DNA from: Rubrivivax sp.
GTDB lineage: Bacteria; Pseudomonadota; Gammaproteobacteria; Burkholderiales; Burkholderiaceae_C
Reading direction: 5' to 3'
Assembly: GCA_030681795.1 (NCBI GenBank)
Contig: JAUXRG010000111.1
Location: forward strand, 1 to 64,000
DNA: 64,000 nt
Shown here one piece after another: positions 45,615 to 56,394 of the stretch. Numbering within the stretch: position 1 is the first letter of the stretch; the number at the start of each line of letters is the position of its first letter. The notes beneath the pieces were generated by a model. That model saw nothing but the letters and a program-made list of their open reading frames with translations, was not told where the DNA came from and searched no databases. The position numbers and the translations under genes were made by a program.

Positions 45615-46994
45615 TCAACCCGGCCAGAGCTCGGCCATGGCCGCGGCAAAGGCCGCCCCATGCGCTGCGGCGCCGGCGTGCACGCTGCCAGCCACCACGC
45701 GCCGCCCGGCGACCCACACCTCGCGCAGCGCAGGGCCGCTGGTGGCGAAGGTCAGCGCGTCGAGGCGGTGCGAGGCGGGCACGCCGAGCAGGCCGCTGGC
45801 GGCTGTGTCCAGCACCAGCAGGTCGGCGCGCGCGCCGCTCACCAGGCCCCAGCGCGCGAACCCCGCCGCTGCCGCGCCGCCGGCGCGCACGCGCTCGAAG
45901 AGGTTCGCCGCCGTCGCGCCGGCAAAACGCCCCGGCTGCGCCGCCACGTTGCGTTCATGCCGCGCCAGGCGCTGGCCGTAGTCCAGCCAGCGCAGCTCCT
46001 CGGACCAGCTGCGGCCGATCTGGCTGTCCGAGCCCAGCGACAGCGGCGTGCCGCTGGCCAGCCAGCGCGGCAGGTCGGCCAGGCCGTCGCCCAGGTTGGC
46101 TTCGGTGCTCGGGCACAGCACGACCCCGGCGCCGCAGGCGGCCACGGCGGCGATCTCCTGTGGCGTGGCGTGCGTGGCGTGCACGAGCTGCCAGCGCGCG
46201 TCCAGCGGCAGTTCGCGCGCCAGCCATTCGATGGGCCGTGCGCCGGTGGCGGCCAGGCAGTCATCGACCTCGGCGGTCTGCTCGGCGATGTGGATGTGGA
46301 TGGGGCCGGCGTCGCCCTCCAGCCGCCGCGCCAGCGCGCGGATGGACTCGGGTGCCGCGGCGCGCAGCGAATGGATGGCCACGCCGGAGCGCACCTGCGG
46401 CCGCTGCCAGGCGCGCACGGCGTCGCGCATGCGCAGCACGGTGTCCACATCGGTGGCAAAGCGGCGCTGGTCGTCGCGCAGCCGCGGCTGGGTGAAACCG
46501 GCGCGCTCATACAGCACCGGCAGCAGCGTCAGGCCGATGCCGGAGGCGGCGGCGGCATTCGCCAGCGCCAGGCTCATCGCCAGCGGTTCCACATGCGGCG
46601 CGCCGCACTCGCCGTGGTGCAGGTAGTGGAACTCGCAGACCTCGGTGTAGCCACCGACCAGCAGTTCGCCGTAAAGCTGCGTCGCCACGGCCTGCAGCTG
46701 CGCGGGCGTGATGCGCAGGGCCACGCCATACATGCGGTCGCGCCAGGACCAGAAATCGTCGTGCGCGCTCTCGCGCCGCTCGGCCAGGCCGGCGAAGGCG
46801 CGCTGGAAGGCGTGGCTGTGGGCATTCACCAGCCCGGGCAGCACGGGGCCCGGCAGCACCGTGGCCTGCGGCGGCGCTGCCGCGCCGGGCTGCACCTCGG
46901 CCCACTGGCCCGCCGCGTCGGCGCGCAGCAGCACCGATTCGGCCCAGCCGCCGGCCACCCAGGCCTGCGGCGCCCACAGCAGGGTGCCGCTCAC
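45615..46994 (-). CDS. hutF: Formimidoylglutamate deiminase HutF
   Basis: This encodes 459 residues of the amidohydrolase that converts N-formimino-L-glutamate to N-formyl-L-glutamate and ammonia. Metal ligands: the HxH in PGLVNAHSHAFQRAF, and later His and Asp in IHIAEQTAEVDDC, LVHATHATPQEI and LSLGSDSQIG. FWSWRDRMYGVA is a characteristic HutF stretch. With HutG downstream in the pathway it forms the five-step histidine route. Its start overlaps the hutG stop (ATGA). Confidence 0.95.
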   Translation of the reverse strand: MSGTLLWAPQAWVAGGWAESVLLRADAAGQWAEVQPGAAAPPQATVLPGPVLPGLVNAHSHAFQRAFAGLAERRESAHDDFWSWRDRMYGVALRITPAQLQAVATQLYGELLVGGYTEVCEFHYLHHGECGAPHVEPLAMSLALANAAAASGIGLTLLPVLYERAGFTQPRLRDDQRRFATDVDTVLRMRDAVRAWQRPQVRSGVAIHSLRAAAPESIRALARRLEGDAGPIHIHIAEQTAEVDDCLAATGARPIEWLARELPLDARWQLVHATHATPQEIAAVAACGAGVVLCPSTEANLGDGLADLPRWLASGTPLSLGSDSQIGRSWSEELRWLDYGQRLARHERNVAAQPGRFAGATAANLFERVRAGGAAAAGFARWGLVSGARADLLVLDTAASGLLGVPASHRLDALTFATSGPALREVWVAGRRVVAGSVHAGAAAHGAAFAAAMAELWPG

Positions 46995-47788
46995 TTCGGC
47001 CTCCAGGCGAGCAGGGTCTGCACCAGCGTGCGCAGCAACGGGGTGACCTCGGCCGCGCGGGCCTCGTTCCAGCGGTAGGGCGGCGCTTCATCCATATAGG
47101 CGCGCCAGCACATCTCCAGCTGCACGGCGTGGATGCCGTCCTGCGGCTGGCCGAAGTGGCGCGTGATATGGCCGCCCTTGAAGCGGCCGTCGACGACATG
47201 GCTGTAGTGCGTCTGCGCCCCGAACACCCGGGCCAGCGCGTCGCGCAAGGCCGGCGCACAGCTCGTGCCGCCCGCCGTGCCCAGGTTCATGTGCGGCAGG
47301 CTGCCCTCGAAGAGCCAGGGCAGCTCGCTCTTGATGCTGTGGGCGTCGAAGAGAACAGCGTGGCCGTGTCGGTTCTTCAGGCGCATGAGCTCGGCGCGCA
47401 AGGCGTCGTGGTAGGGCCGCCAATAGGTGCCGACGCGGCGCTGGATCTCGGCTTCGTCGGGCGCCTGGCCGGCGAGGTAGATCGGCTCGCCGGTGAAATG
47501 CCGGGTGGGGCACAGCTCGGTATTGTTCTGGCCGGCGTACATGGGCGTGTTCCCGCTCGGCCGGTTCAGGTCGACGAGGTAGCGGCTGTAGCGCGGCACG
47601 ATGAGCGTGGCGCCGAACTCGGCGGCGAAGGCGTAGAGGCGATCGAGGAACCAGTCGGTGTCCTCGACCGCCAGCGCGCGCGCCGTATAGCGGTGGCGCT
47701 GGTCGGCGGGGATTTCGGTGCCCACGTGGGGCATGCTCAGCAGCAGCGTGCCGCTGCCGCGGTGCAGGGTGAAGAGATCGCTGGTCAT
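46991..47788 (-). CDS. hutG: N-formylglutamate amidohydrolase HutG
   Basis: This encodes 265 residues from ATG 47788. It hydrolyses N-formylglutamate to glutamate and formate. The motifs [46 protein letters not shown] and [16 protein letters not shown] are typical, with the metal-binding His and Asp residues in VDLN and DAHS. It is coupled by four-base overlaps to hutI upstream and hutF downstream. Confidence 0.95.
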   Translation of the reverse strand: MTSDLFTLHRGSGTLLLSMPHVGTEIPADQRHRYTARALAVEDTDWFLDRLYAFAAEFGATLIVPRYSRYLVDLNRPSGNTPMYAGQNNTELCPTRHFTGEPIYLAGQAPDEAEIQRRVGTYWRPYHDALRAELMRLKNRHGHAVLFDAHSIKSELPWLFEGSLPHMNLGTAGGTSCAPALRDALARVFGAQTHYSHVVDGRFKGGHITRHFGQPQDGIHAVQLEMCWRAYMDEAPPYRWNEARAAEVTPLLRTLVQTLLAWRPK

Positions 47789-49029
47789 GGTGTGGCCCTC
47801 TCGACTCCGCCGAAGACGACGCGGCGGCAGGGGTTGTGGCCGAAACGGTAGGCCATCTCGCGCGGGTGTTCGGCGTCCCACACGGCGAAATCGGCGCGTG
47901 CGCCGGCGCGCAGCACGCCGCGGTCGGCCAGGCCCAGGGCGCGCGCGCCGTTGACTGTCACGCCGCGCCAGGCTTCCTCGGGCGTCAGGCGAAACAGCGT
48001 GCAGGCCATGTGCAGCATGAGGAGCAGCGAGAGCGTGGGCGAGCTGCCGGGGTTGTGGTCGGTGGCGATGGCGATGGGCACGCCGGCCGCCCGCAGCGCG
48101 TCCACCGGCGGCAGCTTGGTTTCGCGCAGGAAGTAAAAGGCCCCGGGCAGCAGCGTGGCCACCGTGCCTGCGCCAGCCATGGCGGCGATGCCGCTCGCCG
48201 AGAGGTATTCGAGATGGTCGCAGCTCAGCGCGCGGTAGCGCGCCGCCAGCGCCGCGCCGCGCATGTCGCTGAGCTGCTCGGCATGCAGCTTCACCGGCAG
48301 GGCCAGGCGCTGGGCGGCCTGGAAGATGCGCTCGGTCTGCGCCAGCGTGAAGCCGATGTGCTCGCAAAAGGCATCCACCGCGTCGACCAGGCCCTGGGCC
48401 TGCTGCTCGGTGAGCCAGGCGCAGGCGGCGGTGATGTAGTTGTCGGCGCGGCCGGCGTATTCCGCGGGCAGGGCGTGCGCGGCGAGCGAGGTGGTGCGCA
48501 CGGCCAGTGGGAGCTCGCGGCCCAGGCGGCGCGCCACGGCGAGGCAGCGCGCCTCGTGCTCGGCAGACAGTCCGTAGCCCGACTTGATCTCCAGCGTCGT
48601 CACGCCCTCGGCCATCAGCACCTGGGCGCGCGCGGCGGCGCTGGCGAAGAGCTGCTCGCTGCTCGCCGCGCGCGTGGCCGCCACGGTGGCGCGGATGCCG
48701 CCGCCGGCGCGGGCGATGTCTTCGTAGCTCGCGCCCAGCAGCCGCTGTTCGAACTCGGCCGCGCGGTCGCCGCCGTAGACGAGGTGCGTGTGGGCGTCGA
48801 CGAGGCCGGGCGTGACGAGGGCGCCGCCCAGGTCGTGCTCCGCATCGGGCGCAAGGCCGGCAGGCAGGGCCGATTCCTCACCGACCCACGCCAGCGTTTC
48901 GCCGCGCGTGAGCAGGGCACCGCGCTCGATCCAGCCCCAGGGCTCACTGCCGGCCATCGTGGCCAGGCGGGCGTGGCGCCACAGGTGCAGCGGGGTGGCG
49001 GGAGCGGGCTCGGGCGTCGTGGGGTTCAT
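47785..49029 (-). CDS. hutI: Imidazolonepropionase HutI
   Basis: This encodes 414 residues from ATG 49029. It hydrolyses imidazolone propionate to formiminoglutamate. The metal-binding [21 protein letters not shown], the substrate-binding [52 protein letters not shown] and [18 protein letters not shown] are all conserved. It is the first gene of hutIGF. Immediately upstream lies the broken HEPN gene rather than hutD, so the hut genes on this strand are split. Confidence 0.95.
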   Translation of the reverse strand: MNPTTPEPAPATPLHLWRHARLATMAGSEPWGWIERGALLTRGETLAWVGEESALPAGLAPDAEHDLGGALVTPGLVDAHTHLVYGGDRAAEFEQRLLGASYEDIARAGGGIRATVAATRAASSEQLFASAAARAQVLMAEGVTTLEIKSGYGLSAEHEARCLAVARRLGRELPLAVRTTSLAAHALPAEYAGRADNYITAACAWLTEQQAQGLVDAVDAFCEHIGFTLAQTERIFQAAQRLALPVKLHAEQLSDMRGAALAARYRALSCDHLEYLSASGIAAMAGAGTVATLLPGAFYFLRETKLPPVDALRAAGVPIAIATDHNPGSSPTLSLLLMLHMACTLFRLTPEEAWRGVTVNGARALGLADRGVLRAGARADFAVWDAEHPREMAYRFGHNPCRRVVFGGVERATP

Positions 49030-49075
49030 GGTTTGCTGCAACGGAGTCGCAAGGCCTGCGCGTCGTGCCGGACCA

Positions 49076-49292
49076 TCACAGAAGGTCGGGCCGATTTGCC
49101 GCGAGCCATGCCCGAACATGCGCCAGCAGGTCCGATGCGCTGGCCAGGCACTCCGAAGCGGTTCTCTGTGCTCAGGCCCTGCAGCTTCGCATCGGCGATG
49201 TTGCGCTCGGCGGCGGCCAGGAGCTTGGCTGTGTGCGCCTTGTCCGGCTCCACTGCATCGAGGCTAAGCCCCAACAAGTTCTTCAAGGTCAT
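49076..49292 (-). pseudogene. HEPN-domain gene broken by deletion and frameshift
   Basis: From ATG 49292 the frame reads [20 protein letters not shown] and on to GLSTENRF (46 residues), the start of a HEPN protein of the kind paired with MNT nucleotidyltransferases. It then goes out of frame. One base later, in the next frame, the typical C-terminus [20 protein letters not shown] and PDLL follows and stops at 49076. The middle part is missing, including the region that should hold the Rx4-6H ribonuclease motif. The toxin is therefore dead, unless the out-of-frame 92-codon product has some use. Confidence 0.7.
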
Positions 49293-49860
49293 GGGCGTTG
49301 CCAATCAGGAAGATCTTCGGTTTGGCCAGCACGTCGATGAGGAAAGGCTCGGTGGCCGCCTTGTCAGTGAACTCGCGCGTGGAGAAGACCTTGGGGTTGA
49401 CCTCGCGGCCCAAGGTGGCTTGGCTTGGGTGCAGCAGTTCCACCGCTTCGCGAAAACCGAGGTCGCCGATGAGCATCACGTCCACATCGCTGCCGGCGGT
49501 TTCCTGCCCACGTGCCACAGAGCCGAAGACGAAGGCCAGGCGCAGCCGGGGCGCGGCCGGCGCCAGCGCCTGCACCAGCACGTCGGCCAGGCCTGAGGTC
49601 TTGCGCAGGATGCTGGCCAGCTCGGCGAAGATGGGGCCGCTGGTGTCGGCGCTATAGACCTGCTGGTTGCCGCGCTTGGTGCGCTTGAGCAGGCCGACTT
49701 CGGCGAGCTTGGTCAGCTCGCGGGTGATGGTGCCGGCGGGCAGGCCGGTGCGCCGGGCGATCTCGCGGCCGTGCAGCGCTTCGTCCGGGCGCAGCAACAG
49801 CAAGCCAAGGACGCGGCGGCGGTACTCGGGGAAGAGCAGAGCGGGCAGGGATTGATGCAT
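49264..49860 (-). CDS. Winged-helix/MNT nucleotidyltransferase antitoxin
   Basis: This encodes 198 residues from ATG 49860, or 208 from ATG 49890; neither has a good ribosome site. Residues 1-80 form a winged helix (VLGLLLLRPDEALHGREIARRTGLPAGTITRELTKLAEVGLLKRTKRGNQQVY). A minimal nucleotidyltransferase domain follows with FVFGSVARGQETAGSDVDVMLIGD, the GSxxRG...DxD catalytic signature. In MNT-HEPN modules this domain adds nucleotides to the HEPN toxin. The winged helix suggests that it also controls its promoter. Its partner gene, overlapping its 3' end, is broken, so the intact antitoxin is an orphan. Confidence 0.85.
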   Translation of the reverse strand: MHQSLPALLFPEYRRRVLGLLLLRPDEALHGREIARRTGLPAGTITRELTKLAEVGLLKRTKRGNQQVYSADTSGPIFAELASILRKTSGLADVLVQALAPAAPRLRLAFVFGSVARGQETAGSDVDVMLIGDLGFREAVELLHPSQATLGREVNPKVFSTREFTDKAATEPFLIDVLAKPKIFLIGNAHDLEELVGA

Positions 49861-49896
49861 TGAAGGCGTCGATTGTCGCTTTTGTAGCATCGTTTA

Positions 49897-50493
49897 TCAA
49901 TACGAACCACTGGGGCGTGGGCGGGCCGTTGCCTCGGGCTCGAAGCCGATCCACCAGGCCCGAGCGCCCGGCGTGCCGCGCAGCGTGCCGCCAATCTGTG
50001 CTTCGCCCGGCCAGACCAGGGTGCCTGCAGGGACGTCCAGCGAGGCGCCCTCGCCGAAGCGGCACTCGAGCGCATCCGCGGCGTAGAGACCCATGACCGG
50101 GCCCTGCGCAGGCGCCGAACCGGGCCGCGCACGGCGCATCCAGCCGCGGCCCCGATCGCGCTGCACCATGAAGTTGAGGTCGCGCGTCGGCCCGTCGATC
50201 AGCGTGCAGCCCGGTGCGGCCTCGCCGGCAAAACGCAGCGGCGGCGTCGCCGGCGTCACCTCGAGTTGACGGCCCGAGAAGTTCAACCGCACGCCAGCGC
50301 CTTCGACCACCGCGAACCAGCGCTCGACGCCAGGGAAGGCCGAGAAGGGCCCGTCGCGTTCGACATCGGCCAGGCTGATGCGCAGCACCCAGTTGTCGGC
50401 CGAGGGCCAGGCCAGCAACTCGCGCGCGCGGCCACCGCTATTGCGCCAAGGCTGCGCAGCGCAATCTGCCAGCGAGATCAGGCGCAGCGTCAT
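49897..50493 (-). CDS. hutD: HutD family protein
   Basis: This encodes 198 residues from ATG 50493, which overlaps the hutC stop (ATGA). It is a cupin-type protein found in hut operons and thought to limit Hut activity when histidine is in excess. Family marks are WRNSGGRARELLAWP, WVLRISLADVERDGPFSAFPGVERWFAVVEGAGVRL and LIDGPTRDLNFMVQRDRGRG. A mildly divergent C-terminus ends PSGSY. Confidence 0.92.
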   Translation of the reverse strand: MTLRLISLADCAAQPWRNSGGRARELLAWPSADNWVLRISLADVERDGPFSAFPGVERWFAVVEGAGVRLNFSGRQLEVTPATPPLRFAGEAAPGCTLIDGPTRDLNFMVQRDRGRGWMRRARPGSAPAQGPVMGLYAADALECRFGEGASLDVPAGTLVWPGEAQIGGTLRGTPGARAWWIGFEPEATARPRPSGSY

Positions 50494-51239
50494 GGCGTGA
50501 ACTGGCCTTCCAGCGCGTAGCGGCTGCCCGGGTGAACCAGCCGCGCGATGGTGATGGCGGCGTCGTGCGAGAAGGTTCGCCGCACGACGACCAGGCAGGG
50601 CTCGGCGGGCGCGATCTGCAGCAGTCGGGCCTCTTGCGCGGTGGGCCGCGCGGCTTCGATGGAGTACTGCGCGCGCCACAGGGCCGTGCTCTCGAACAGC
50701 ACCTGGGTGGGCGTGCTGCGCGTGAAATCGGCTTGCAGATAGCGGGGCGCGCAGGCGGGGTTGACGTAGCGGTCCTCGCACTGCAGCGGCACGCCGTTCT
50801 CGAAGTGCACGATGAGCGTGTGGAAGACCTCGCTGCCCTGGGCCACGCCCAGCTGGGCGGCCAGTGCGGCGGGTGCCGGCTCGGCGCGCTGCACATGCAC
50901 GACGGCCTGGTGCTGGTGGCCGCGCGAGGTGATTTCCTCCTGCAGGTCGCGGATGGTCAGCGTGCTGGATACCTTGTGCAGCGGCGCGGCGAAGGTGCCC
51001 ACGCCCTGGGTGCGCAGCACCAGGCCTTCGCTGCGCAGCTCGCGCAGCGCGCGGTTGACGGTCATGCGGCTGACCCCGAACTCGGCCACCAGCGCGGCCT
51101 CGGAGGGCATCCGCTCGCCGGGCACCCAGCGCCCCGCGGCCAGGCCGGCCTTGAGGTGCTGCTTGACGCGGGCGTAGGGCGCGCCGGGAGTGGGGGAGGG
51201 CAAGGGCAAGGGCGCGGCGCCCGCATGGGGGGAAACCAT
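50490..51239 (-). CDS. hutC: Histidine utilisation repressor HutC
   Basis: This encodes 249 residues from ATG 51239. It is a GntR-family regulator with a winged helix at about residues 20-85 (YARVKQHLKAGLAAGRWVPGERMPSEAALVAEFGVSRMTVNRALRELRSEGLVLRTQGVGTFAA) and a UTRA ligand domain (LQCEDRYVNPACAPRYLQADF, RTFSHDAAITIARLVHPGSRYALEG). HutC releases DNA on binding urocanate. A typical operator lies 24 bp upstream, between hutC and hutU, so it should repress both directions. Confidence 0.94.
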   Translation of the reverse strand: MVSPHAGAAPLPLPSPTPGAPYARVKQHLKAGLAAGRWVPGERMPSEAALVAEFGVSRMTVNRALRELRSEGLVLRTQGVGTFAAPLHKVSSTLTIRDLQEEITSRGHQHQAVVHVQRAEPAPAALAAQLGVAQGSEVFHTLIVHFENGVPLQCEDRYVNPACAPRYLQADFTRSTPTQVLFESTALWRAQYSIEAARPTAQEARLLQIAPAEPCLVVVRRTFSHDAAITIARLVHPGSRYALEGQFTP

Positions 51240-51262
51240 GGCCGAAATGGTACTTGCATAGG

Positions 51263-51276
51263 CTTGTCTAGACAAG
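51263..51276. promoter_or_regulatory. HutC operator between hutC and hutU
   Basis: CTTGTCTAGACAAG is a perfect palindrome matching the known HutC target form (CTTGTnTAGACAAG-like). It lies midway between the divergent genes, 47 bp before hutU. A partial half-site TACTTG precedes it at 51251. Confidence 0.8.
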
Positions 51277-51322
51277 TAGAGTGCGACCCTGATTTGTCGC
51301 ATCCCCGCTCAGGAGTCCTGCC

Positions 51323-53025
<1,703 letters not shown>

Positions 53026-53026
<1 letters not shown>

Positions 53027-54564
53027 TGCTGCTGCGACCCGGGCTGCTCACCCTCGAAGAGTTGCAAGCCATTCACGCCGGGGGCCAGCCCCTGGTGATG
53101 GACCCGAATGCGCTGCCGGCCATCCTGGCCAGCGCCGCCGTCGTGCGCCAGGCGGCCGAAGGTGTGGCGCCGGTGTACGGCGTCAATACCGGCTTCGGCA
53201 AGCTCGCCAGCACGCGCATCAGCGAGTCCGACCTGGCCACGCTGCAGCTCAACCTCATCCGCTCGCACAGCGTGGGCGTGGGCGCGCTGCTCGAACCTGC
53301 GGTGCTGCGCCTGATGCTGGCGCTGAAGGCGGCCAGCCTGGCGCGCGGCTACTCTGGCGTTCGGCCGGTGGTCATAGCCACGCTGCTGGCCGTGCACAAC
53401 GCCGGCCTGGTGCCCTATGTGCCCAGCCAGGGCTCGGTGGGGGCCTCGGGCGACCTCGCGCCGCTGGCGCACATGACGCTGGCGCTGCTCGGCGAAGGCG
53501 AGTTCGTGGTCGATGGCCGACGCTTGCCGGCTGCGGCCGTGTTGCGAGACAAAGGCATCGCCCCGCTGCAACTGCAGGCCAAGGAAGGCCTGGCGCTGAT
53601 CAACGGCACGCAGACCAGCGCCGCGCTGGCGCTGCACGCACTCTTCGCCTTCGAGCCCGTGCTCGAGGCCGCGCTCGTGGTGGGCGCGTTGACGGTGGAC
53701 GCCGCGCGCGGCAGCGACGGCCCCTTCGACCCGCGCATCCATGCCCTGCGCGGCCAGCCCGGGCAGATCGACGTGGCGCAGTACTACCGCCAATTGCTCG
53801 CCGGCAGCGCCATCCGAAAGAGCCACCTCGACGGCGACGACCGCGTGCAGGACCCCTACTGCCTGCGCTGCCAGCCGCAGGTGGTGGGCGCCTGCCTGGA
53901 CCAGCTGCGCCACGCCGCGCTGGTGCTGCTGCGCGAGGCCAATGCGGTGACCGACAACCCGTTGGTCTTTGCCGAGGACGGCGCGATGGTGAGTGGGGGA
54001 AATTTCCACGCCGAACCCGTGGCGCTGGCCTGCGATGCCATGGCCTGCGCCATTGCCGAGGTGGGGGCCATCGCCGAACGGCGCATCGCCATGCTCATCG
54101 ACAGCAGCGTGTCGCGCCTGCCGCCGTTTCTCACCGCCAACGCCGGGCTGAACAGCGGCTTCATGATCGCCCATGTCACCGCCGCCTCGCTGGCCAGCGA
54201 GAACAAGTCGATGGCGCATCCGGCCAGCGTCGACAGCCTGCCCACCAGCGCCAACCAGGAAGACCACGTGAGCATGGCCACCTTCGCGGCGCGCCGCCTG
54301 CAGCCGATGATCGCCAACGTGGCGCACATCCTGGGCATCGAGCTGCTGGCTGCGGCGCAGGGGGTGGACTTCCTGCGCCCGCTGCGCAGCTCGGCGGCGC
54401 TGGAGCAGGTGCATGCCCTGCTGCGGGCACAATGCCCGCCGATGATGCAGGACCGCTACCTGGCGCCCGATATCGGGGCCGCCGCCGCGCTGGTGCGCGA
54501 CGGCTCGCTGGCGCGCATCTTGCGCATGCTGCCGGAGCTGCCCAGGCTCTGGATCCCTGCCTAG
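53026..54564 (+). CDS. hutH: Histidine ammonia-lyase HutH
   Basis: This encodes 512 residues of the enzyme that deaminates histidine to urocanate. The Ala-Ser-Gly triad that forms the MIO cofactor is at residues 140-142 ([15 protein letters not shown]). Tyr51 in [11 protein letters not shown] and the ATSV-like C-terminal helices ([23 protein letters not shown]) are also conserved. Its ATG overlaps the hutU stop codon by one base, so the first two steps of the pathway are made together. Confidence 0.97.
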
Positions 54565-54587
54565 CACCCCAACCCCCGAGGAGCCCC

Positions 54588-55532
54588 ATGAAGAAATCGT
54601 TGCTCGCGCTGACCATTGCCGCCTTCGCGCTGGCCGCACAGGCCCAGGAAACCAAGGTCACCATCGGCATCAGCGGTTGGACCGGCTTCGCGCCGCTCAC
54701 GCTGGCCAAGGAAGCGGGCCTGTTCAAGAAGCACGGCCTGGACGTGAGCATCAAGAAGATCCCGCAGAAGGACCGCCACCTGGCCATCGCCTCGGGCGAC
54801 ATCCAGTGCGCCGCCACCACGGTGGAGACCTGGATCGCCTGGAACGCCGCCGGCGTGGCCACGACGCAGATCTTCCAGCTCGACAAGAGCTACGGTGCCG
54901 ACGGCATGGTGGTCAAGCCCGGCATCACGAGCATCAAGGCGCTCAAGGGCAAGACCGTGGCGGCCGACGCACCGGGCACGGCGCCGTACTTCGGCCTGGC
55001 CTGGATGCTGGCCAAGAACGGCCTGTCCATCAGGGACGTGAAGGTGGTCAACCTCTCGCCGCAGGCCGCCGCCAACGCCATGATCGCCGGCACCGAAGGG
55101 ATCGATGCGGCGATGACCTACGAGCCGTATCTCGGCGCCGTCCGCGCCAAGCCCGAGGCGGGCAAGATCATCGCCACGACGCTGGACTACCCGATGGTCA
55201 TGGACACCTTCGGCTGCACACCCAAATTCCTGGCCGAGAACCCCAAGGCCGCACAAGGCCTGGCGAATGCCTACTTCGACGCGCTCGACCTGATCAAGGC
55301 CGACCCGAAGAAGAGCTTCGAGATCATGGGCGCCGACGTCAAGCAAAGTGGTGAAGCCTTCGAGAAGAGCCAGGCCTACCTGCGCTGGCAGGATCGTGCG
55401 GCGAACCAGAAATTCTTTGCCGGCGAGCACGCGCAATTCAGCAAGGAGGCGGGTGAGCTGCTGCTGGCCGCCGGCATCATCAAGGCGCTGCCCGACATGT
55501 CCAAGCTGGCCGACGCGCGCTACGTGAAGTGA
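54588..55532 (+). CDS. TauA/SsuA-like ABC transporter substrate-binding protein
   Basis: This encodes 314 residues behind GAGGAG. A signal peptide (MKKSLLALTIAAFALAAQAQ) leads to an NMT1/TauA-type periplasmic binding protein: ISGWTGFAPLTLAKEAGLFKKHGLDVSIKKIPQKDRHLAIASGDIQCAATTVE and DAPGTAPYFGLAWMLAKNGL. This class binds sulphonates, pyrimidine precursors, urea-like or other small nitrogenous compounds. The position 23 bp after hutH, and the permease and ATPase that follow, suggest an importer linked to nitrogen or histidine-type compounds, but the ligand is unproven. Confidence 0.85.
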   Translation: MKKSLLALTIAAFALAAQAQETKVTIGISGWTGFAPLTLAKEAGLFKKHGLDVSIKKIPQKDRHLAIASGDIQCAATTVETWIAWNAAGVATTQIFQLDKSYGADGMVVKPGITSIKALKGKTVAADAPGTAPYFGLAWMLAKNGLSIRDVKVVNLSPQAAANAMIAGTEGIDAAMTYEPYLGAVRAKPEAGKIIATTLDYPMVMDTFGCTPKFLAENPKAAQGLANAYFDALDLIKADPKKSFEIMGADVKQSGEAFEKSQAYLRWQDRAANQKFFAGEHAQFSKEAGELLLAAGIIKALPDMSKLADARYVK

Positions 55533-55610
55533 CCACCCCCGTAGCGCCTTCGGCGCTTCCCCTCAAGGGGTCGCGCCCGGCGGCCCGGCGGAGCCGGTTG
55601 CGCGGTGGTC
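55531..55610. repeat. Intergenic GC-rich inverted-repeat element
   Basis: Outer arms GACCACC (55531-55537) and GGTGGTC (55604-55610) enclose the hairpins AGCGCC-TTC-GGCGCT (55543-55557) and CCCCT-CA-AGGGG (55559-55570). It starts within the stop codon region of the binding-protein gene and ends 10 bp before the permease gene. Its form matches dispersed elements common in Burkholderiales genomes. Confidence 0.55.
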
Positions 55611-55620
55611 GCTGGGCCGC

Positions 55621-56394
55621 ATGAAGCCGCTCGTCCCTGTCAGCCCGGGCACGCGCATCGTGCTGGGCATCAGCTTCTTCGTGCTCTTCGTCGCGGTGTG
55701 GGCAGCGGCCACCTTCGGCGGCTTCGTCAGCAAGACCTTCCTGGCCGACCCGGTGACGATGGTCCGCAGCGGCTACACGCTGCTCGCCGAGATGGGGTTC
55801 GCCTACGACATCGGCATGACGGTGTGGCGCGTGCTCGGCGGCTTCGTGCTGGCCGCGCTCATTGCGCTGCCGCTGGGCGTGCTGATGGGGGCCTACAAAC
55901 CCGTCGAGGCCTTTTTCGAACCCTTCGTGAGCTTTGCGCGCTACCTGCCGGCCTCGGCCTTCATCCCGTTGCTCATCCTGTGGGCCGGCATCGGCGAGGC
56001 GCAGAAGCTCGCCGTCATCTTCATCGGCAGCTTCTTCCAGCTCGTGCTGATGATCGCCGTGACCGTGGGCAACACGCGGCGCGACCTGGTCGAGGCGGCC
56101 TACACCCTGGGCGTGAACGACCGTGGGCTGATCCGCCGCGTGCTCATCCCGGGCGCTGCGCCCGAAATCGCCGAGACGCTGCGCATGGTGCTGGGCTGGG
56201 CCTGGACCTACGTCATCGTGGCCGAACTGATAGGTGCTTCCAGCGGCATCGGCCACATGATCACCGACAGCCAGGCGCTGCTGGCCACCGACCAGATCAT
56301 CTTCGGCATCATCGTCATCGGCCTCATCGGGCTGGCCAGCGACCTGCTGTTCAAGTGGGCGAACCGGCGCTTCTTCCCGTGGGCGCAGCTGTGA
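55621..56394 (+). CDS. TauC/SsuC-like ABC transporter permease
   Basis: This encodes 257 residues with about six membrane segments. The cytoplasmic EAA loop is visible (EAAYTLGVNDRGLIRRVLIPGAAPEIAETLRM), as are FARYLPASAFIPLLILWAGIGEAQK and AWTYVIVAELIGASSGIGHMI, typical of the taurine/nitrate/sulphonate permease family. It forms the channel for the binding protein encoded upstream. Its stop shares one base with the start of the GGDEF gene. Confidence 0.9.
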   Translation: MKPLVPVSPGTRIVLGISFFVLFVAVWAAATFGGFVSKTFLADPVTMVRSGYTLLAEMGFAYDIGMTVWRVLGGFVLAALIALPLGVLMGAYKPVEAFFEPFVSFARYLPASAFIPLLILWAGIGEAQKLAVIFIGSFFQLVLMIAVTVGNTRRDLVEAAYTLGVNDRGLIRRVLIPGAAPEIAETLRMVLGWAWTYVIVAELIGASSGIGHMITDSQALLATDQIIFGIIVIGLIGLASDLLFKWANRRFFPWAQL

